From positions 24,939 through 64,583 of the forward strand of contig JACIVQ010000002.1 of the NCBI GenBank assembly GCA_014361445.1: a DNA stretch of 39,645 nt, given 5' to 3'. Below, piece by piece: positions 8,878 to 17,118 of the stretch (position 1 is its first letter; each line of letters starts with the position of its first letter). Both the position numbers and the translations under genes were made by a program. The DNA comes from Methanosuratincolales archaeon (lineage in GTDB: Archaea > Thermoproteota > Methanomethylicia > Methanomethylicales > Methanomethylicaceae). Below the pieces are notes generated by a model. The model was not told the DNA's origin. It ran no database searches and saw only the letters and a program-made list of their open reading frames with translations.

Positions 8878-8964
8878 AGCACAGGCATTTATATCTCACA
8901 GGCGAAGAATCTTGTTGTTTTGGATGGGGTTGTTTTGAGTTTGCCAAATTTTTATTCCAGTGCT

Positions 8965-9843
8965 TTAATCTACCCTCGAGGACCCTTGTCCGTATAGCTC
9001 TCTTCTTCTTGCCTCCAATAACTCGACCTCCTTTCCCATGTACTCAGCCGCTGTGCAGATCTTTGCCCCTGGGAAAGCCTCCTCCAAACTTTTCATATAT
9101 TGAGAGTATCTCTTATCCCTTAAGAAGTGATGGTCAATAATAAGCTCTTCAACACCACCCTCCAGCAGCTTACTGAGGTTTCTCATGGAGGATTCCAAGT
9201 TTTCGTAAGAGTAGCGGTAACCCAGCATATAGACCATGGGTCCGTCTACTATTATTAGTCGGGGTTTTTTATTCAATAAAAACTCCATCTGATCCTCATA
9301 GATAGGTCCCTGCACGTCAGATGTATGAATTATCCTGTCGCCATCAGCCTCCACCATGACCTCTATTACGTATCCAAGTAGGCTGCTCGAGCCGTGAAAG
9401 ACGGCCTTGGAGAACTCTATCTTCGTCTTACCGATTTGGAATGAGCGCCCATCTGCGACCTCCACTTTCTGGGCTTTTTCCTTGATTATGCCCAAGAAGA
9501 GGGGTGCCCTGAAGTCTCCTTGGCTCCGGTTAATATTACTCTTTGGATCCTTAATTAGGACGACTTTTTTGTCGTATATCTCTAGGGGGATTATGTCCCC
9601 AAGATCGTGGTGATCGTAGTGATAGTGTGTTATGATTATTACATCAGATATTGTTGCTTTTTCGGTGATTATCTTTGCGAGTCTTTCAAGCATCTCCAAC
9701 TCCAGCCTATGGGGCGGTAGCCCAAACCTTCTCGGCGCTAGAGAGACTCCCGGGTCGATGATCACCCTTAGATCCCCGGTATCAACAAATGTGCACATGG
9801 ATCTGACGCCCATGCTGTCGAAGGCGAGTAGCTCTACATCCAA
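8965..9843 (-). CDS. UPF0282 family metallo-beta-lactamase-fold hydrolase
   Basis: An archaeal MBL-fold protein (COG2248). It begins with VELLAFDSMGVRSMCTFV and the family-typical IDPGVSLAPRRFGLPPH, then the metal motif THYHYDHHD (HxHxDH), HTSDVQGP and a late IDHHFLRD. Its substrate is not known to me. The track starts at the ATG at 9930, but that adds 29 residues absent from the family and runs into the divergent nreA promoter. I prefer the TTG at 9843 (TLDVELL), with AGGGGT about eight bases upstream, giving 292 residues. Next to the NreA repair gene and a radical SAM gene, a nucleic-acid substrate is conceivable but unproven. Confidence 0.85.
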   Translation of the reverse strand: MDVELLAFDSMGVRSMCTFVDTGDLRVIIDPGVSLAPRRFGLPPHRLELEMLERLAKIITEKATISDVIIITHYHYDHHDLGDIIPLEIYDKKVVLIKDPKSNINRSQGDFRAPLFLGIIKEKAQKVEVADGRSFQIGKTKIEFSKAVFHGSSSLLGYVIEVMVEADGDRIIHTSDVQGPIYEDQMEFLLNKKPRLIIVDGPMVYMLGYRYSYENLESSMRNLSKLLEGGVEELIIDHHFLRDKRYSQYMKSLEEAFPGAKICTAAEYMGKEVELLEARRRELYGQGSSRVD

Positions 9844-9911
9844 TGTGCATACCCCTTTTACACCATTATACTGCAAAGAATAAAAAATTTTAGAAATGCC
9901 ATCCGGTTTCC

Positions 9912-9925
9912 AAATAAAATAAATA
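9912..9925 (+). promoter_or_regulatory. TATA box of nreA
   Basis: AAATAAAATAAATA ends about 24 bases before the nreA ATG at 9949. There is no ribosome site, so a leaderless transcript fits. Confidence 0.45.
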
Positions 9926-9948
9926 CCCACCGACTGATAGAATACTCG

Positions 9949-11247
9949 ATGAAAGACCTTTATGCCTCAATGCTTCCCGAGTCCATAAAGTTAAGGGTGG
10001 CGTCCAAGGTAGCCTCTTTATGTTTGCTGTGTAGAGGGGGGCGTCGCCTCTGCGGCAAGTCGGCTTGTCCCATCGATCTCAAAGCTAAAGCTTTTATTAA
10101 AAACATGAATGTCATTGATAAGAAAGAGTTCGTGGGATCTTCCCCACCATCGGTTTTTGTGGGTCGCTTTGGATACCCGAAGGTTTTTGTTGGTCCCATG
10201 GTCCCCCCAATACAGGGAGACACAGAGATTATGGACCTCCCAGAGAGATGGATGGGGGAAAGGGTTGAGAATATTGTCAGCTATAGATATTCTCTGATAA
10301 GGGGGAAGGTTTTAGTCCCCATCGAGTCAGCCAAGACGGGGGGGAAGCTCATAGAGAGCCTCCAAGAACTTGCGATGAGCGCCTCGGCAACAGATACCGA
10401 GGTTCAGTTTCTCAAGGTGCCGTTTGGCTCTATCACGATAGACGACAACTCACAGCCTTTTGGACCATCTGCCCCCCTTAAGCACTTTGAGGTCTCTTCA
10501 GTTAAAATTGACCATAGAATAGAGAAGGCATACTATGATGGAGATCTAAGGGCAGGAGACGCCGTCATGGATCTTTATGCAAAAGGCACCCCAGTTTCAA
10601 AGATACAGAGGGCATTCAGTATGGGCATTTTTGGGACTCTCAGGAACAGGAGGCTTGTCCCGACGCGTTGGTCCATAACGGCGGTCGATAGCACAATATC
10701 TCAAAGACTCATTGATGAGATAAAGAACTATGATACAGTTGACAAATATTTGGTCTTCACCCATTCCTATATGCACAATAACTTCGCTGCAATATTCATT
10801 CCTAGGAAGTGGTCATTTGAATGGATGGAGGCATGGTTCCCTGGAACATTCTGGAACCCCTCTTCATCGTCTTTGTCTGTGATTGGTGATTATGAGGGTT
10901 ACTGGGGTAGAACCACATATCCCGAGATTGGCGGATGCTATTTCGCAACAAGGCTTGCGGTCACTGAGTACCTGAGGTCAATAAGAAGGCAAGCTACGGT
11001 AGTCGTTATTAGAGAGATAATGCCAGAGTTCCCTCTCCCGCTTGGGGTCTGGTTCGTCAGGGAAAATGTCAGATCTATGCTAAGAACCAAACCTGTCGTT
11101 TTTGAAGGGCTTAGATCCGCGCTCCTACACGTTAAGAAATTCATGAGTACCCCTCTCATGAATTGGATTGAGAAGAGCTACATACTAAAAGACTCTATGC
11201 TCCAAAGACGAATTGATGAGTACTTAAAAAGGGTAGATTTGCTTTGA
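9949..11247 (+). CDS. nreA: Archaeal DNA repair protein NreA
   Basis: A 432-residue NreA homologue. The N-terminus carries a zinc-finger-like set (CLLCRGGRRLCGKSACPI); the conserved core includes PSVFVGRFGYPKVFVGP and GPSAPLKHFEV. NreA proteins of haloarchaea and Archaeoglobus act in repair of DNA damage and bind PCNA through a C-terminal PIP-like motif. Here the last 15 residues contain LQRRIDEYLKR, which fits a Q-x-x-I-x-x-Y PIP pattern. The stop overlaps the TTG start of the SPL-like radical SAM gene, so the two are translationally coupled and probably cooperate. Leaderless start from the TATA box just upstream. Confidence 0.9.
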   Translation: MKDLYASMLPESIKLRVASKVASLCLLCRGGRRLCGKSACPIDLKAKAFIKNMNVIDKKEFVGSSPPSVFVGRFGYPKVFVGPMVPPIQGDTEIMDLPERWMGERVENIVSYRYSLIRGKVLVPIESAKTGGKLIESLQELAMSASATDTEVQFLKVPFGSITIDDNSQPFGPSAPLKHFEVSSVKIDHRIEKAYYDGDLRAGDAVMDLYAKGTPVSKIQRAFSMGIFGTLRNRRLVPTRWSITAVDSTISQRLIDEIKNYDTVDKYLVFTHSYMHNNFAAIFIPRKWSFEWMEAWFPGTFWNPSSSSLSVIGDYEGYWGRTTYPEIGGCYFATRLAVTEYLRSIRRQATVVVIREIMPEFPLPLGVWFVRENVRSMLRTKPVVFEGLRSALLHVKKFMSTPLMNWIEKSYILKDSMLQRRIDEYLKRVDLL

Positions 11248-12017
11248 TAGAGTCACGCCCCTGTAAGACAGCACTATCAAGGAGCACACTTCCTGGGCTG
11301 GAGTATTCATTTAACCCATACTGGGGATGCGGGCATGGTTGCCTGTACTGTTATGTGCCAGACGTCATGAGAAATGTCATGCCCAGTCTAAGATGGGGAC
11401 AAGACGTCTTTGTTAAAGAGAACATACTCGAGATATTGAGGTTGGAGGTCAAGAGAAAGCCCAAAGGGGTGGTAGGGGTGAGTACGGCCACAGATCCCTA
11501 CCAGCCGGCTGAGAAAGGGCTCGAGATAACTAGAAGGGCGCTGATGATTTTGTGCGAGGCAGGCTTTCCTGTGTCAATACAGACAAAATCGCCATTAGTA
11601 ATTCGGGACCTTGACTTGATAAAGGGGAAAAAAATTGATGTTGGGTTCACAATTACATCCACCGAGAAAGAGTTCCAGAAGAAGTTTGAGCCAGGGGCCC
11701 CGCCTCCCGAAGAGAGGATCTCGGCTTTGGAGACGCTCTCTTCGCAGGGTATAATGACTTGGATCTTTTATGGGCCAATTATACCTGGGTATAACGACTC
11801 TCTAGATGAGATGGAACGCATCGTCCGCCTTGGAGCAAAGACAAAAAGCAAGATAATATACGATCGCTTGAACATAAAACCCACAGTCGTTAAGCGGCTG
11901 AAGATGATTATGGAAGAAGACGAATTCAATCGTAGGCACTCAATGCGTGAACAGTTCGCCCAGCTAGAAGCATTATGCAAGCAACATGGCGTGCGTTGCG
12001 AGTTTGCATTTCCTTAA
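11244..12017 (+). CDS. SPL-family (SplB/Rv2578c-like) radical SAM protein
   Basis: The N-terminus SRSTLPGLEYSFNPYWGCGHGCLYCYVPDVM has the GCxxxCxxC layout of the spore-photoproduct-lyase-like radical SAM group, with CGHGCLYC as the cluster ligands. The barrel continues with VGVSTATDPYQPAEK and SIQTKSPLVIRDLDLI, both typical of the family. True SPL repairs thymine dimers in Bacillus spores; the role of archaeal relatives is not established. The TTG start overlaps the nreA stop by four bases, which supports a linked DNA-repair function (inference). At 257 residues it is slightly shorter than bacterial SPL and has no extra domain. Confidence 0.88.
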   Translation: MIESRPCKTALSRSTLPGLEYSFNPYWGCGHGCLYCYVPDVMRNVMPSLRWGQDVFVKENILEILRLEVKRKPKGVVGVSTATDPYQPAEKGLEITRRALMILCEAGFPVSIQTKSPLVIRDLDLIKGKKIDVGFTITSTEKEFQKKFEPGAPPPEERISALETLSSQGIMTWIFYGPIIPGYNDSLDEMERIVRLGAKTKSKIIYDRLNIKPTVVKRLKMIMEEDEFNRRHSMREQFAQLEALCKQHGVRCEFAFP

Positions 12018-12182
12018 TATTACGAAATTTTTACACTATGGGGATCGTTCTAACCCTTAGGGGTAAAGTAATTTAAATTTATTAATAAACATCAAAGTAA
12101 ATTGAAGGATTAGAGGATTAAAGAAAATAAGAATGATAACAAGGAATAAGAAACGTCGAGGTGTCAATGGTGGGTGACTTGT

Positions 12183-12740
12183 ATGGATGCTTTTGAGGCC
12201 ATAATCACGAGGCGATCAGTAAGGTCCTATCTGCCGGATCCGATCCCTAGGATGGTCTTGGAGCGGATTTTAGAAGCAGGCAGGTTAGCCCCATCGGCGA
12301 TGAACCTACAACCTTGGCATTTTATTGTTGTTACCGACAAAGAAAAGCGGAGGACGCTCTCATCCGGAAAATTTGCAAAATTCCTCACGGAGGCTCCGGT
12401 TGTAATAGTAGGATGTGGGAACGAGTATCTATCGCCCAAATGGTATGCCATAGATACTGCCATAGCACTTGAGAATATGGTGATTGCGGCCACGAATGAA
12501 GGGCTGGGATCTTGCTGGATAGGTAGCTTTGACGAGGTGGAAGTCAAGGAGCTGTTAAAGGTCCCTGAAGGGTACCGCGTTGTAGCGATGTTAGCTATAG
12601 GGTACCCGCGCAAGGACGTAGACCTAATGGGGAGATTTGTCAAAATTGTGAGGGCAAAGAAGAGTCTCAATGAGATAGTTAGTGCTGAGGAGTTCGGCGC
12701 TCCCTTCGAGAGAACGAGCGACTCGGCTCAACAACCTTAA
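12183..12740 (+). CDS. Nitroreductase family FMN protein
   Basis: MDAFEAIITRRSVRSYLPDPIP opens with the RRSVR FMN-phosphate motif, followed by LEAGRLAPSAMNLQPWHFIVV and, near the C-terminus, GLGSCWIGSF and VVAMLAIGYP, all standard for the family. Members reduce nitro compounds, quinones or flavins with NAD(P)H. The track begins at a GTG at 12174; I choose the ATG at 12183, with GGTGGGTGA about five bases upstream. A C-poor, purine-rich stretch (12100-12155) lies in the leader region. An MFS exporter follows after 26 bases, so they may form a small detoxification pair. Confidence 0.88.
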   Translation: MDAFEAIITRRSVRSYLPDPIPRMVLERILEAGRLAPSAMNLQPWHFIVVTDKEKRRTLSSGKFAKFLTEAPVVIVGCGNEYLSPKWYAIDTAIALENMVIAATNEGLGSCWIGSFDEVEVKELLKVPEGYRVVAMLAIGYPRKDVDLMGRFVKIVRAKKSLNEIVSAEEFGAPFERTSDSAQQP

Positions 12741-12766
12741 AACTTGGATATGAGCTAAATCATGGT

Positions 12767-14179
12767 ATGCAAGGCCGTCCCATGGGATCTCTGCAAAGGG
12801 AAGTAAAAATAATAGCGATCCTCACCACAACATCTGCATCATTCTTGACTCCTTTTGTATCTTCTGCCACAAACATCGCTTTGCCGAATATAGGACTTGA
12901 GCTCGGTCTCGACACAGTTATGCTAGGATGGGTTCAAACCTCTTTTCTGCTCACTACGGCCATATTCCTTTTACCTTTAGGTAAAGTTGCGGACATTACG
13001 GGTAGAAAGATTGTTTTTCTTGTGGGGCTGGTTGTATATACCGCTTCATCATTTCTTGCATCTATCGCAAACTCCGCCACAATATTGATCATGTCCCGGA
13101 TCTTTCAGGGCATAGGAGGGGCCATGCTTGCCGCGACCTCCGTGGCTATATTGAGTTCAGTTTTCCCACCTCAGGACAGGGGAAAGGTTCTGGGAATAAA
13201 CGTTGCCTCGGTATACACTTCCATAGCATTAGGCCCTTTTATCGGGGGAATTTTGACACAATACTTTGGATGGAGAAGCATATTTTCCATGAATGTACTT
13301 GTGGGCCTCCTCACATTATTGTTGGCACTGCGCCTCAAGCAAGAGTGGAGGGGCACCCCGGGTGAGCGCTTCGATATTTTTGGATCTTTGCTCTATGGAA
13401 CTTCGCTGGCAGCCATCATGTGGGGGACGCTATCTATATCGTCGTATGGCGGAGGGTTTTCTAGTCCACCGTTTTATGCCCTTTTAATGGGCGCTTTCAT
13501 TATGATCTGCCTCGTGATCTGGGAAGGACGAACAAAGTATCCCGTACTTGATGTTCGACTTTTTTTAAATAACCTGAATTTCTCGCTCTCCAATCTATCT
13601 GCGCTCATAAATTACGCAGCGACCTATGCGCTCTCATTTCTCCTCAGCCTATATCTTCAGGTAATTAAGGGATTCACCCCACAGGTTGCCGGGACAATAT
13701 TGATGGCGCAGCCTGTGGTGCAAGCCTTGCTCTCTCCGTTGGCAGGCTGGTTGTCGGACAGAATTGATCCAAGCAAGGTAGCTTCGGTGGGGATAGCTCT
13801 GAATGCTATTGGTCTATTTGTCCTCTCCACAATAAATGGCGAGACCGAAATTTTTTCTATAGTCGTGATCCTCATTCTGATGGGAATTGGTTTTGCTCTG
13901 TTCAGTTCTCCAAACACAAACGCGATAATGTCCTCTGTTGGAAGGGAATTATTTGGAGTGGCCTCCGCCACACTTTCAACTATGAGAACGTTAGGGCAGA
14001 CATTTAGCATAGCATTGGCAACCCTTGTACTTTCGGTCTTTGTGGGATCAGAGATCCTAAAGCCTCGTAGTTTGGGCGATTTTATTGCAGGAATACATGT
14101 TGCCTTCCTGATATTTGGAGTGTTGTGTGTCCTCGGAGTTTTCACCTCTTTGTCGAGGGGCAAAAAGAAACAAGTTTAG
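12767..14179 (+). CDS. MFS transporter, DHA2 (EmrB/QacA-like) family
   Basis: A 470-residue membrane protein with about 14 hydrophobic spans. It opens with FVSSATNIALPNIGLELGL and has the MFS motif A region GKVADITGRKIVF between spans 2 and 3, then RIFQGIGGAML and GPFIGGILTQYFGWRSIF (motif C), as in drug:H+ antiporters of the 14-span group. The substrate is not predictable. The start could be this ATG or the ATG five codons later. It follows the nitroreductase closely on the same strand. Confidence 0.88.
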   Translation: MQGRPMGSLQREVKIIAILTTTSASFLTPFVSSATNIALPNIGLELGLDTVMLGWVQTSFLLTTAIFLLPLGKVADITGRKIVFLVGLVVYTASSFLASIANSATILIMSRIFQGIGGAMLAATSVAILSSVFPPQDRGKVLGINVASVYTSIALGPFIGGILTQYFGWRSIFSMNVLVGLLTLLLALRLKQEWRGTPGERFDIFGSLLYGTSLAAIMWGTLSISSYGGGFSSPPFYALLMGAFIMICLVIWEGRTKYPVLDVRLFLNNLNFSLSNLSALINYAATYALSFLLSLYLQVIKGFTPQVAGTILMAQPVVQALLSPLAGWLSDRIDPSKVASVGIALNAIGLFVLSTINGETEIFSIVVILILMGIGFALFSSPNTNAIMSSVGRELFGVASATLSTMRTLGQTFSIALATLVLSVFVGSEILKPRSLGDFIAGIHVAFLIFGVLCVLGVFTSLSRGKKKQV

Positions 14180-14395
14180 AAATGCGTTGGATTGATAATG
14201 GATGTGAGATTTAGTTAGCAAGAATTGATGAAATAATCAATATTCGGATTTTTAATGGCGGCTTAATTAAGGTAGACCTAGAGAATTTGGCTAAAATTAA
14301 ACCCTTGAGCAGGGAAAACTCGCGACTGAAAATATAAAAACAGGCTCTTTAATCTGAGTATCTCGCTCTGGAGGGCGGATGCGGGGTGGTCAGGT

Positions 14396-15532
14396 ATGGA
14401 TCCTTTGTTCATTCGGTTCTACGTAGGCGTATTTTCCATATCCGTAGGCTTTGGCATAATGACCCCCCTCGTGCCTCTATTTGCAACTCTAAAGCTCTCG
14501 GCTAATGAGTTGGAGCTCGGTATCATTGGAACCCTTGTGGCCCTGCCGTATGTTTTTGCATCATTTATATTTGGTAGGATGTCCGACAGAATTGGACGGC
14601 GCCCACTCATACTAGCTGGGATACTCCTTTACCTTTTGACGTCTTCCTTGTACGTGGTCTCAACAGGTTTAGAACAAATCGCCATCCTCAGAATATTAGA
14701 AGGGATCTCCTTTTCCATGGTCTGGCCCTCTACAGAGGCTTTCGTTGGCGACGTTTCTAGATGTGTATCGCGGAATAGGGCGGTTGGACTTTACAGTGTT
14801 TCATGGAGCTCTGGATACATGCTCGGGCCTATGCTCATGGGGCTGATGGTCCATTTTATCGACCTCACGTACCTCTTCTTTTTGGTAGGGTTTTTGATGG
14901 TGGTTGGGATCGGTGCATTCTTTTCCTTAAAAATAAACAACTCGGATCCCGAAGAGGTTTCAAATGTCAGACCTTCTAGGTCCTTGGTAATCGTAGTATC
15001 CTACGTGATGTTAATTTGGGGCTTTTCCATCCTCTCCTTCTTCTCATTGTTCCCCTCCTATGCAACGAAGAACGGGATCTCTCCATCCATGATAGGATAT
15101 CTAATCGGCACAGTCGGACTGGTTAGGACGCTCGTCTTCTTTTTCTTTTCAAGGGTAATTTCATTTACGGGGAGTATTACAATGCCGATCGGCATGGCAC
15201 TGTTGAGTTTGTCGATGTTTATATCATGGGCTAGTACCTCAGAGATCGGGTTTTTTGCATCCGCTTCTATCCTAGGCTTATCGCTCGGTCTTTTGTATTC
15301 CTGTTCGCTCGTATTGGTGCTCTCGCTTCCCTCGAGGGGGTTGTACGCAGGTATTTTCGAGTCTTCAATAGGTATAGGAGAACTCTTGGGGCCGATAGTT
15401 ATGGGGTACTTTGGCTTTGTGGTCTCGCCTTCATTTCCATATATGTGTCTATCCTTACTTGGAGGGGTTTCCTCACTATTTGCCTTCTTATTCATCACGC
15501 GCGGACAAAAGAAGCGCTTTGAGGTCTCTTAG
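14396..15532 (+). CDS. MFS transporter, 12-span type
   Basis: A 378-residue protein with about 12 hydrophobic spans. The N-terminus FGIMTPLVPLFATLKLSANELELGIIGTL and motif A FGRMSDRIGRRPLILAG are typical of MFS exporters, as is RILEGISFSMVWPSTEAFVGD. GGTGG lies just upstream of the ATG. A TATA-like aaaatataaaa (14332-14341) suggests a promoter separate from the previous MFS gene, 216 bases upstream. The 3' end overlaps the convergent thioredoxin gene by 45 bases. Substrate unknown. Confidence 0.86.
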   Translation: MDPLFIRFYVGVFSISVGFGIMTPLVPLFATLKLSANELELGIIGTLVALPYVFASFIFGRMSDRIGRRPLILAGILLYLLTSSLYVVSTGLEQIAILRILEGISFSMVWPSTEAFVGDVSRCVSRNRAVGLYSVSWSSGYMLGPMLMGLMVHFIDLTYLFFLVGFLMVVGIGAFFSLKINNSDPEEVSNVRPSRSLVIVVSYVMLIWGFSILSFFSLFPSYATKNGISPSMIGYLIGTVGLVRTLVFFFFSRVISFTGSITMPIGMALLSLSMFISWASTSEIGFFASASILGLSLGLLYSCSLVLVLSLPSRGLYAGIFESSIGIGELLGPIVMGYFGFVVSPSFPYMCLSLLGGVSSLFAFLFITRGQKKRFEVS

Positions 15533-15805
15533 CCTCAGCCCATCCGGCGAACTTACTCTCTTGATCTCCTTTCCGTCCTTGTAGAGGACTGCTGTTGGTA
15601 CTAGCTCTACTCCAAAATCGTCCCAGCAACCCTCATCGGATATATCAACTAATATTAAGCGAAAGTCAGGATTCGCCTGTTCAAGCTCTCTGATAAGACG
15701 TCTGCAATATCCGCACCAGCTTGTAGTGAAGACTGCTATGAATTTGCCCCTACCACTCTCCACCTCGAGGAGTCTCTTGAAGGCGGAGCAGTCAACAATG
15801 TCCAT
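15488..15805 (-). CDS. Thioredoxin-family protein (WCGYC)
   Basis: A small redox protein with the active site TTSWCGYCRRLIREL (CGYC instead of CGPC) and the cis-Pro strand ELVPTAVLYKDGKEI, so the fold is complete. The track ORF starts at 15862, but those first 19 residues lie inside the IS605-type element. The native start is the ATG at 15805 (MDIVDCSAF), with GAAGTGAG about four bases upstream, giving 105 residues. The right-end hairpin of the insertion element sits about 20 bases upstream, so the original promoter has been displaced. CGYC proteins often act as glutaredoxin-like disulfide reductases. Confidence 0.85.
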   Translation of the reverse strand: MDIVDCSAFKRLLEVESGRGKFIAVFTTSWCGYCRRLIRELEQANPDFRLILVDISDEGCWDDFGVELVPTAVLYKDGKEIKRVSSPDGLRLRDLKALLLSARDE

Positions 15806-15818
15806 TATGCTCACTTCG

Positions 15819-16985
15819 TCAACTACCCACGGCTGAAGCCTGTGGGCTTGCAGGCGAGTCATAATGGTTCATCTTAAAATCGCCATTCATCCCTGCATTG
15901 GGCTCGTTGACTGGAGCCCGTCCCGGTGGAGCCAGCTCCAACCGAGAAAGGTTTAGGGAGGCGACATAGTCGGCGTTGTGCTGGAACCCGCATTTTGTGC
16001 ATCTGAAGAGGCTCTGGCTTTTTCTGTTGGCCTTATCGACATGCCCACATCTGGGGCATGTTATGGAAGTGTTCCTCGGCTCAACGTAGACTACTGGAAC
16101 TCCTCTTTCGAGGGATTTATATTCGATAAAGGACTGGAGTCTTCTGAATGCCCAGCTATGGAAGTCCCCGTTCTGGCTCTTCCTATGCTTAGCATTATTT
16201 CTTATTCCAGTTAGCTTCTCCATTACAACTATGTCGCCTTCTTTGAGGCTGTTCACGAACGCTCTGCTGACTTGGTGCAGAATCGTGTTAACCCATCTCC
16301 TCTCTCTTCGGCTGAGCCGTTTCAGACTCCTTTTTGCGGAGGCTGTGCCTTTAGCTTGGAGGGAGGAGCGGAGCCCTCTAAAATGGTGCCTCTTACGGAG
16401 GGTCTCTCCGCCTTTAACCTTGAATCCATTGGAAGCCGCGAGGAGGTTTTTCATCCCAACGTCTACACCAACGGGGTTGTTGCCTTTGGGCTCTGGGATT
16501 TCTTTAGTTACAGTGATGTGGAGAAAGAACTTATTGTTTCTGTAGACGAGGACTGCATGGGTGGGCTTAGCGTCTTCCAAAAGCCTTCTTTGGTACTCTC
16601 CAATATCAAGCGGGGGCTTAACCCTCTTCTGGAGCGTGGAGATGGACGCAAAGATCCTCTCAGGCTTGTAGATGAGCCTAAAGATCCTCTCATCCAGATC
16701 CATCGAGAGGGCTTTAAACTGAAGGAGCGTATCTCTTCTAAGCTTATAGGCTTTGGCGACCCTATCTCTCGCCCTTATGGCGAGGTTCGCTGGAAGCTTG
16801 AACATTTGCCTCGTCTCCCGGTAAACCATGTGGTGAAGGGCTACTGGGTTAAACACCTTCCTCTCAAAAGCTACCTTAGAGATATAATTGCATGCATCCT
16901 TGAAAGCCTTAAGCGTAGCGAGAAGTTTCTCCGACTCCTCTGGTGTAGGTTTAAGCTTACACACTACCGTTTTAGGGAGCTCCAT
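15819..16985 (-). CDS. tnpB: TnpB (IS605 OrfB-like) RNA-guided nuclease
   Basis: The frame encodes an IS605 OrfB/TnpB protein, the ancestral relative of Cas12. The N-terminal helix-turn-helix/WED region begins ELPKTVVCKLKPTPEESEKLL. The RuvC catalytic residues are present: Asp in GVDVGMKN (about residue 175), Glu in VVMEKLTGI, and Asp in NADYVASLNL. The zinc ribbon CPRCGH...CTKCGFQ is intact, so the nuclease looks active. The last codons run through the right-end hairpin to a stop in gtagttga. The track starts at a TTG at 17003; the ATG at 16985 is 25 bases after the TATA-like aatacttaag and fits a leaderless start. Confidence 0.93.
   Translation of the reverse strand: MELPKTVVCKLKPTPEESEKLLATLKAFKDACNYISKVAFERKVFNPVALHHMVYRETRQMFKLPANLAIRARDRVAKAYKLRRDTLLQFKALSMDLDERIFRLIYKPERIFASISTLQKRVKPPLDIGEYQRRLLEDAKPTHAVLVYRNNKFFLHITVTKEIPEPKGNNPVGVDVGMKNLLAASNGFKVKGGETLRKRHHFRGLRSSLQAKGTASAKRSLKRLSRRERRWVNTILHQVSRAFVNSLKEGDIVVMEKLTGIRNNAKHRKSQNGDFHSWAFRRLQSFIEYKSLERGVPVVYVEPRNTSITCPRCGHVDKANRKSQSLFRCTKCGFQHNADYVASLNLSRLELAPPGRAPVNEPNAGMNGDFKMNHYDSPASPQASAVGS
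15822..15960 (-). ncRNA. Candidate omega RNA of TnpB (3' end of tnpB plus right-end hairpin)
   Basis: In characterised TnpB elements the guide RNA is made from the tnpB 3' end and right end, with the guide just past the right-end hairpin. This element keeps that layout. The hairpin CCCAC...GTGGG is at 15826-15846 and the guide would then read into the thioredoxin leader. Boundaries are approximate and no transcript is shown. Confidence 0.4.
15826..15846. repeat. Right-end (RE) hairpin of the IS605 element
   Basis: CCCAC-GGCT-GA-AGCC-T-GTGGG forms a 9-bp stem with a bulged T. It also encodes the C-terminal residues of TnpB. Confidence 0.75.
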
Positions 16986-17035
16986 ACAAAAGCATATATG
17001 CAACTTAAGTATTTAAGGTTAAAACCTCAATTCCT

Positions 17036-17056
17036 CCCACCCATAAATGGTGTGGG
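17036..17056. repeat. Left-end (LE) hairpin of the IS605 element
   Basis: CCCAC-CCAT-AA-ATGG-T-GTGGG forms a 9-bp stem with a bulged T at 17051, matching the RE hairpin plan. It lies upstream of the tnpB promoter. Confidence 0.7.
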
Positions 17057-17118
17057 TTTCCTTGAGGTGGTTTGATGAGTTGGATTTTAATGGCTTTTGG
17101 ATCTCCTAATTAATAAGA

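Larger units (their letters stand above)
15819..17060 (-). mobile_element. IS605-type element carrying tnpB only
   Basis: The element spans the tnpB gene and its two end hairpins. At the RE side (15826-15846) the hairpin reads CCCAC-GGCT-GA-AGCC-T-GTGGG; at the LE side (17036-17056) it reads CCCAC-CCAT-AA-ATGG-T-GTGGG. Both have the same plan with one bulged T, the kind of imperfect hairpin bound by the single-strand TnpA transposase of the IS200/IS605 group. No tnpA lies in the window, so movement would need TnpA in trans. The exact cleavage ends are not resolved. Confidence 0.82.

Noticed and set aside
8642-8947. 101-residue minus-strand ORF
   Set aside because: It overlaps the YHS gene, whose domain is complete; the ORF has no domain or ribosome site.
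16272-17075. 267-residue plus-strand ORF opposite tnpB
   Set aside because: The minus-strand TnpB has intact catalytic motifs; the antisense protein has no recognisable domain.
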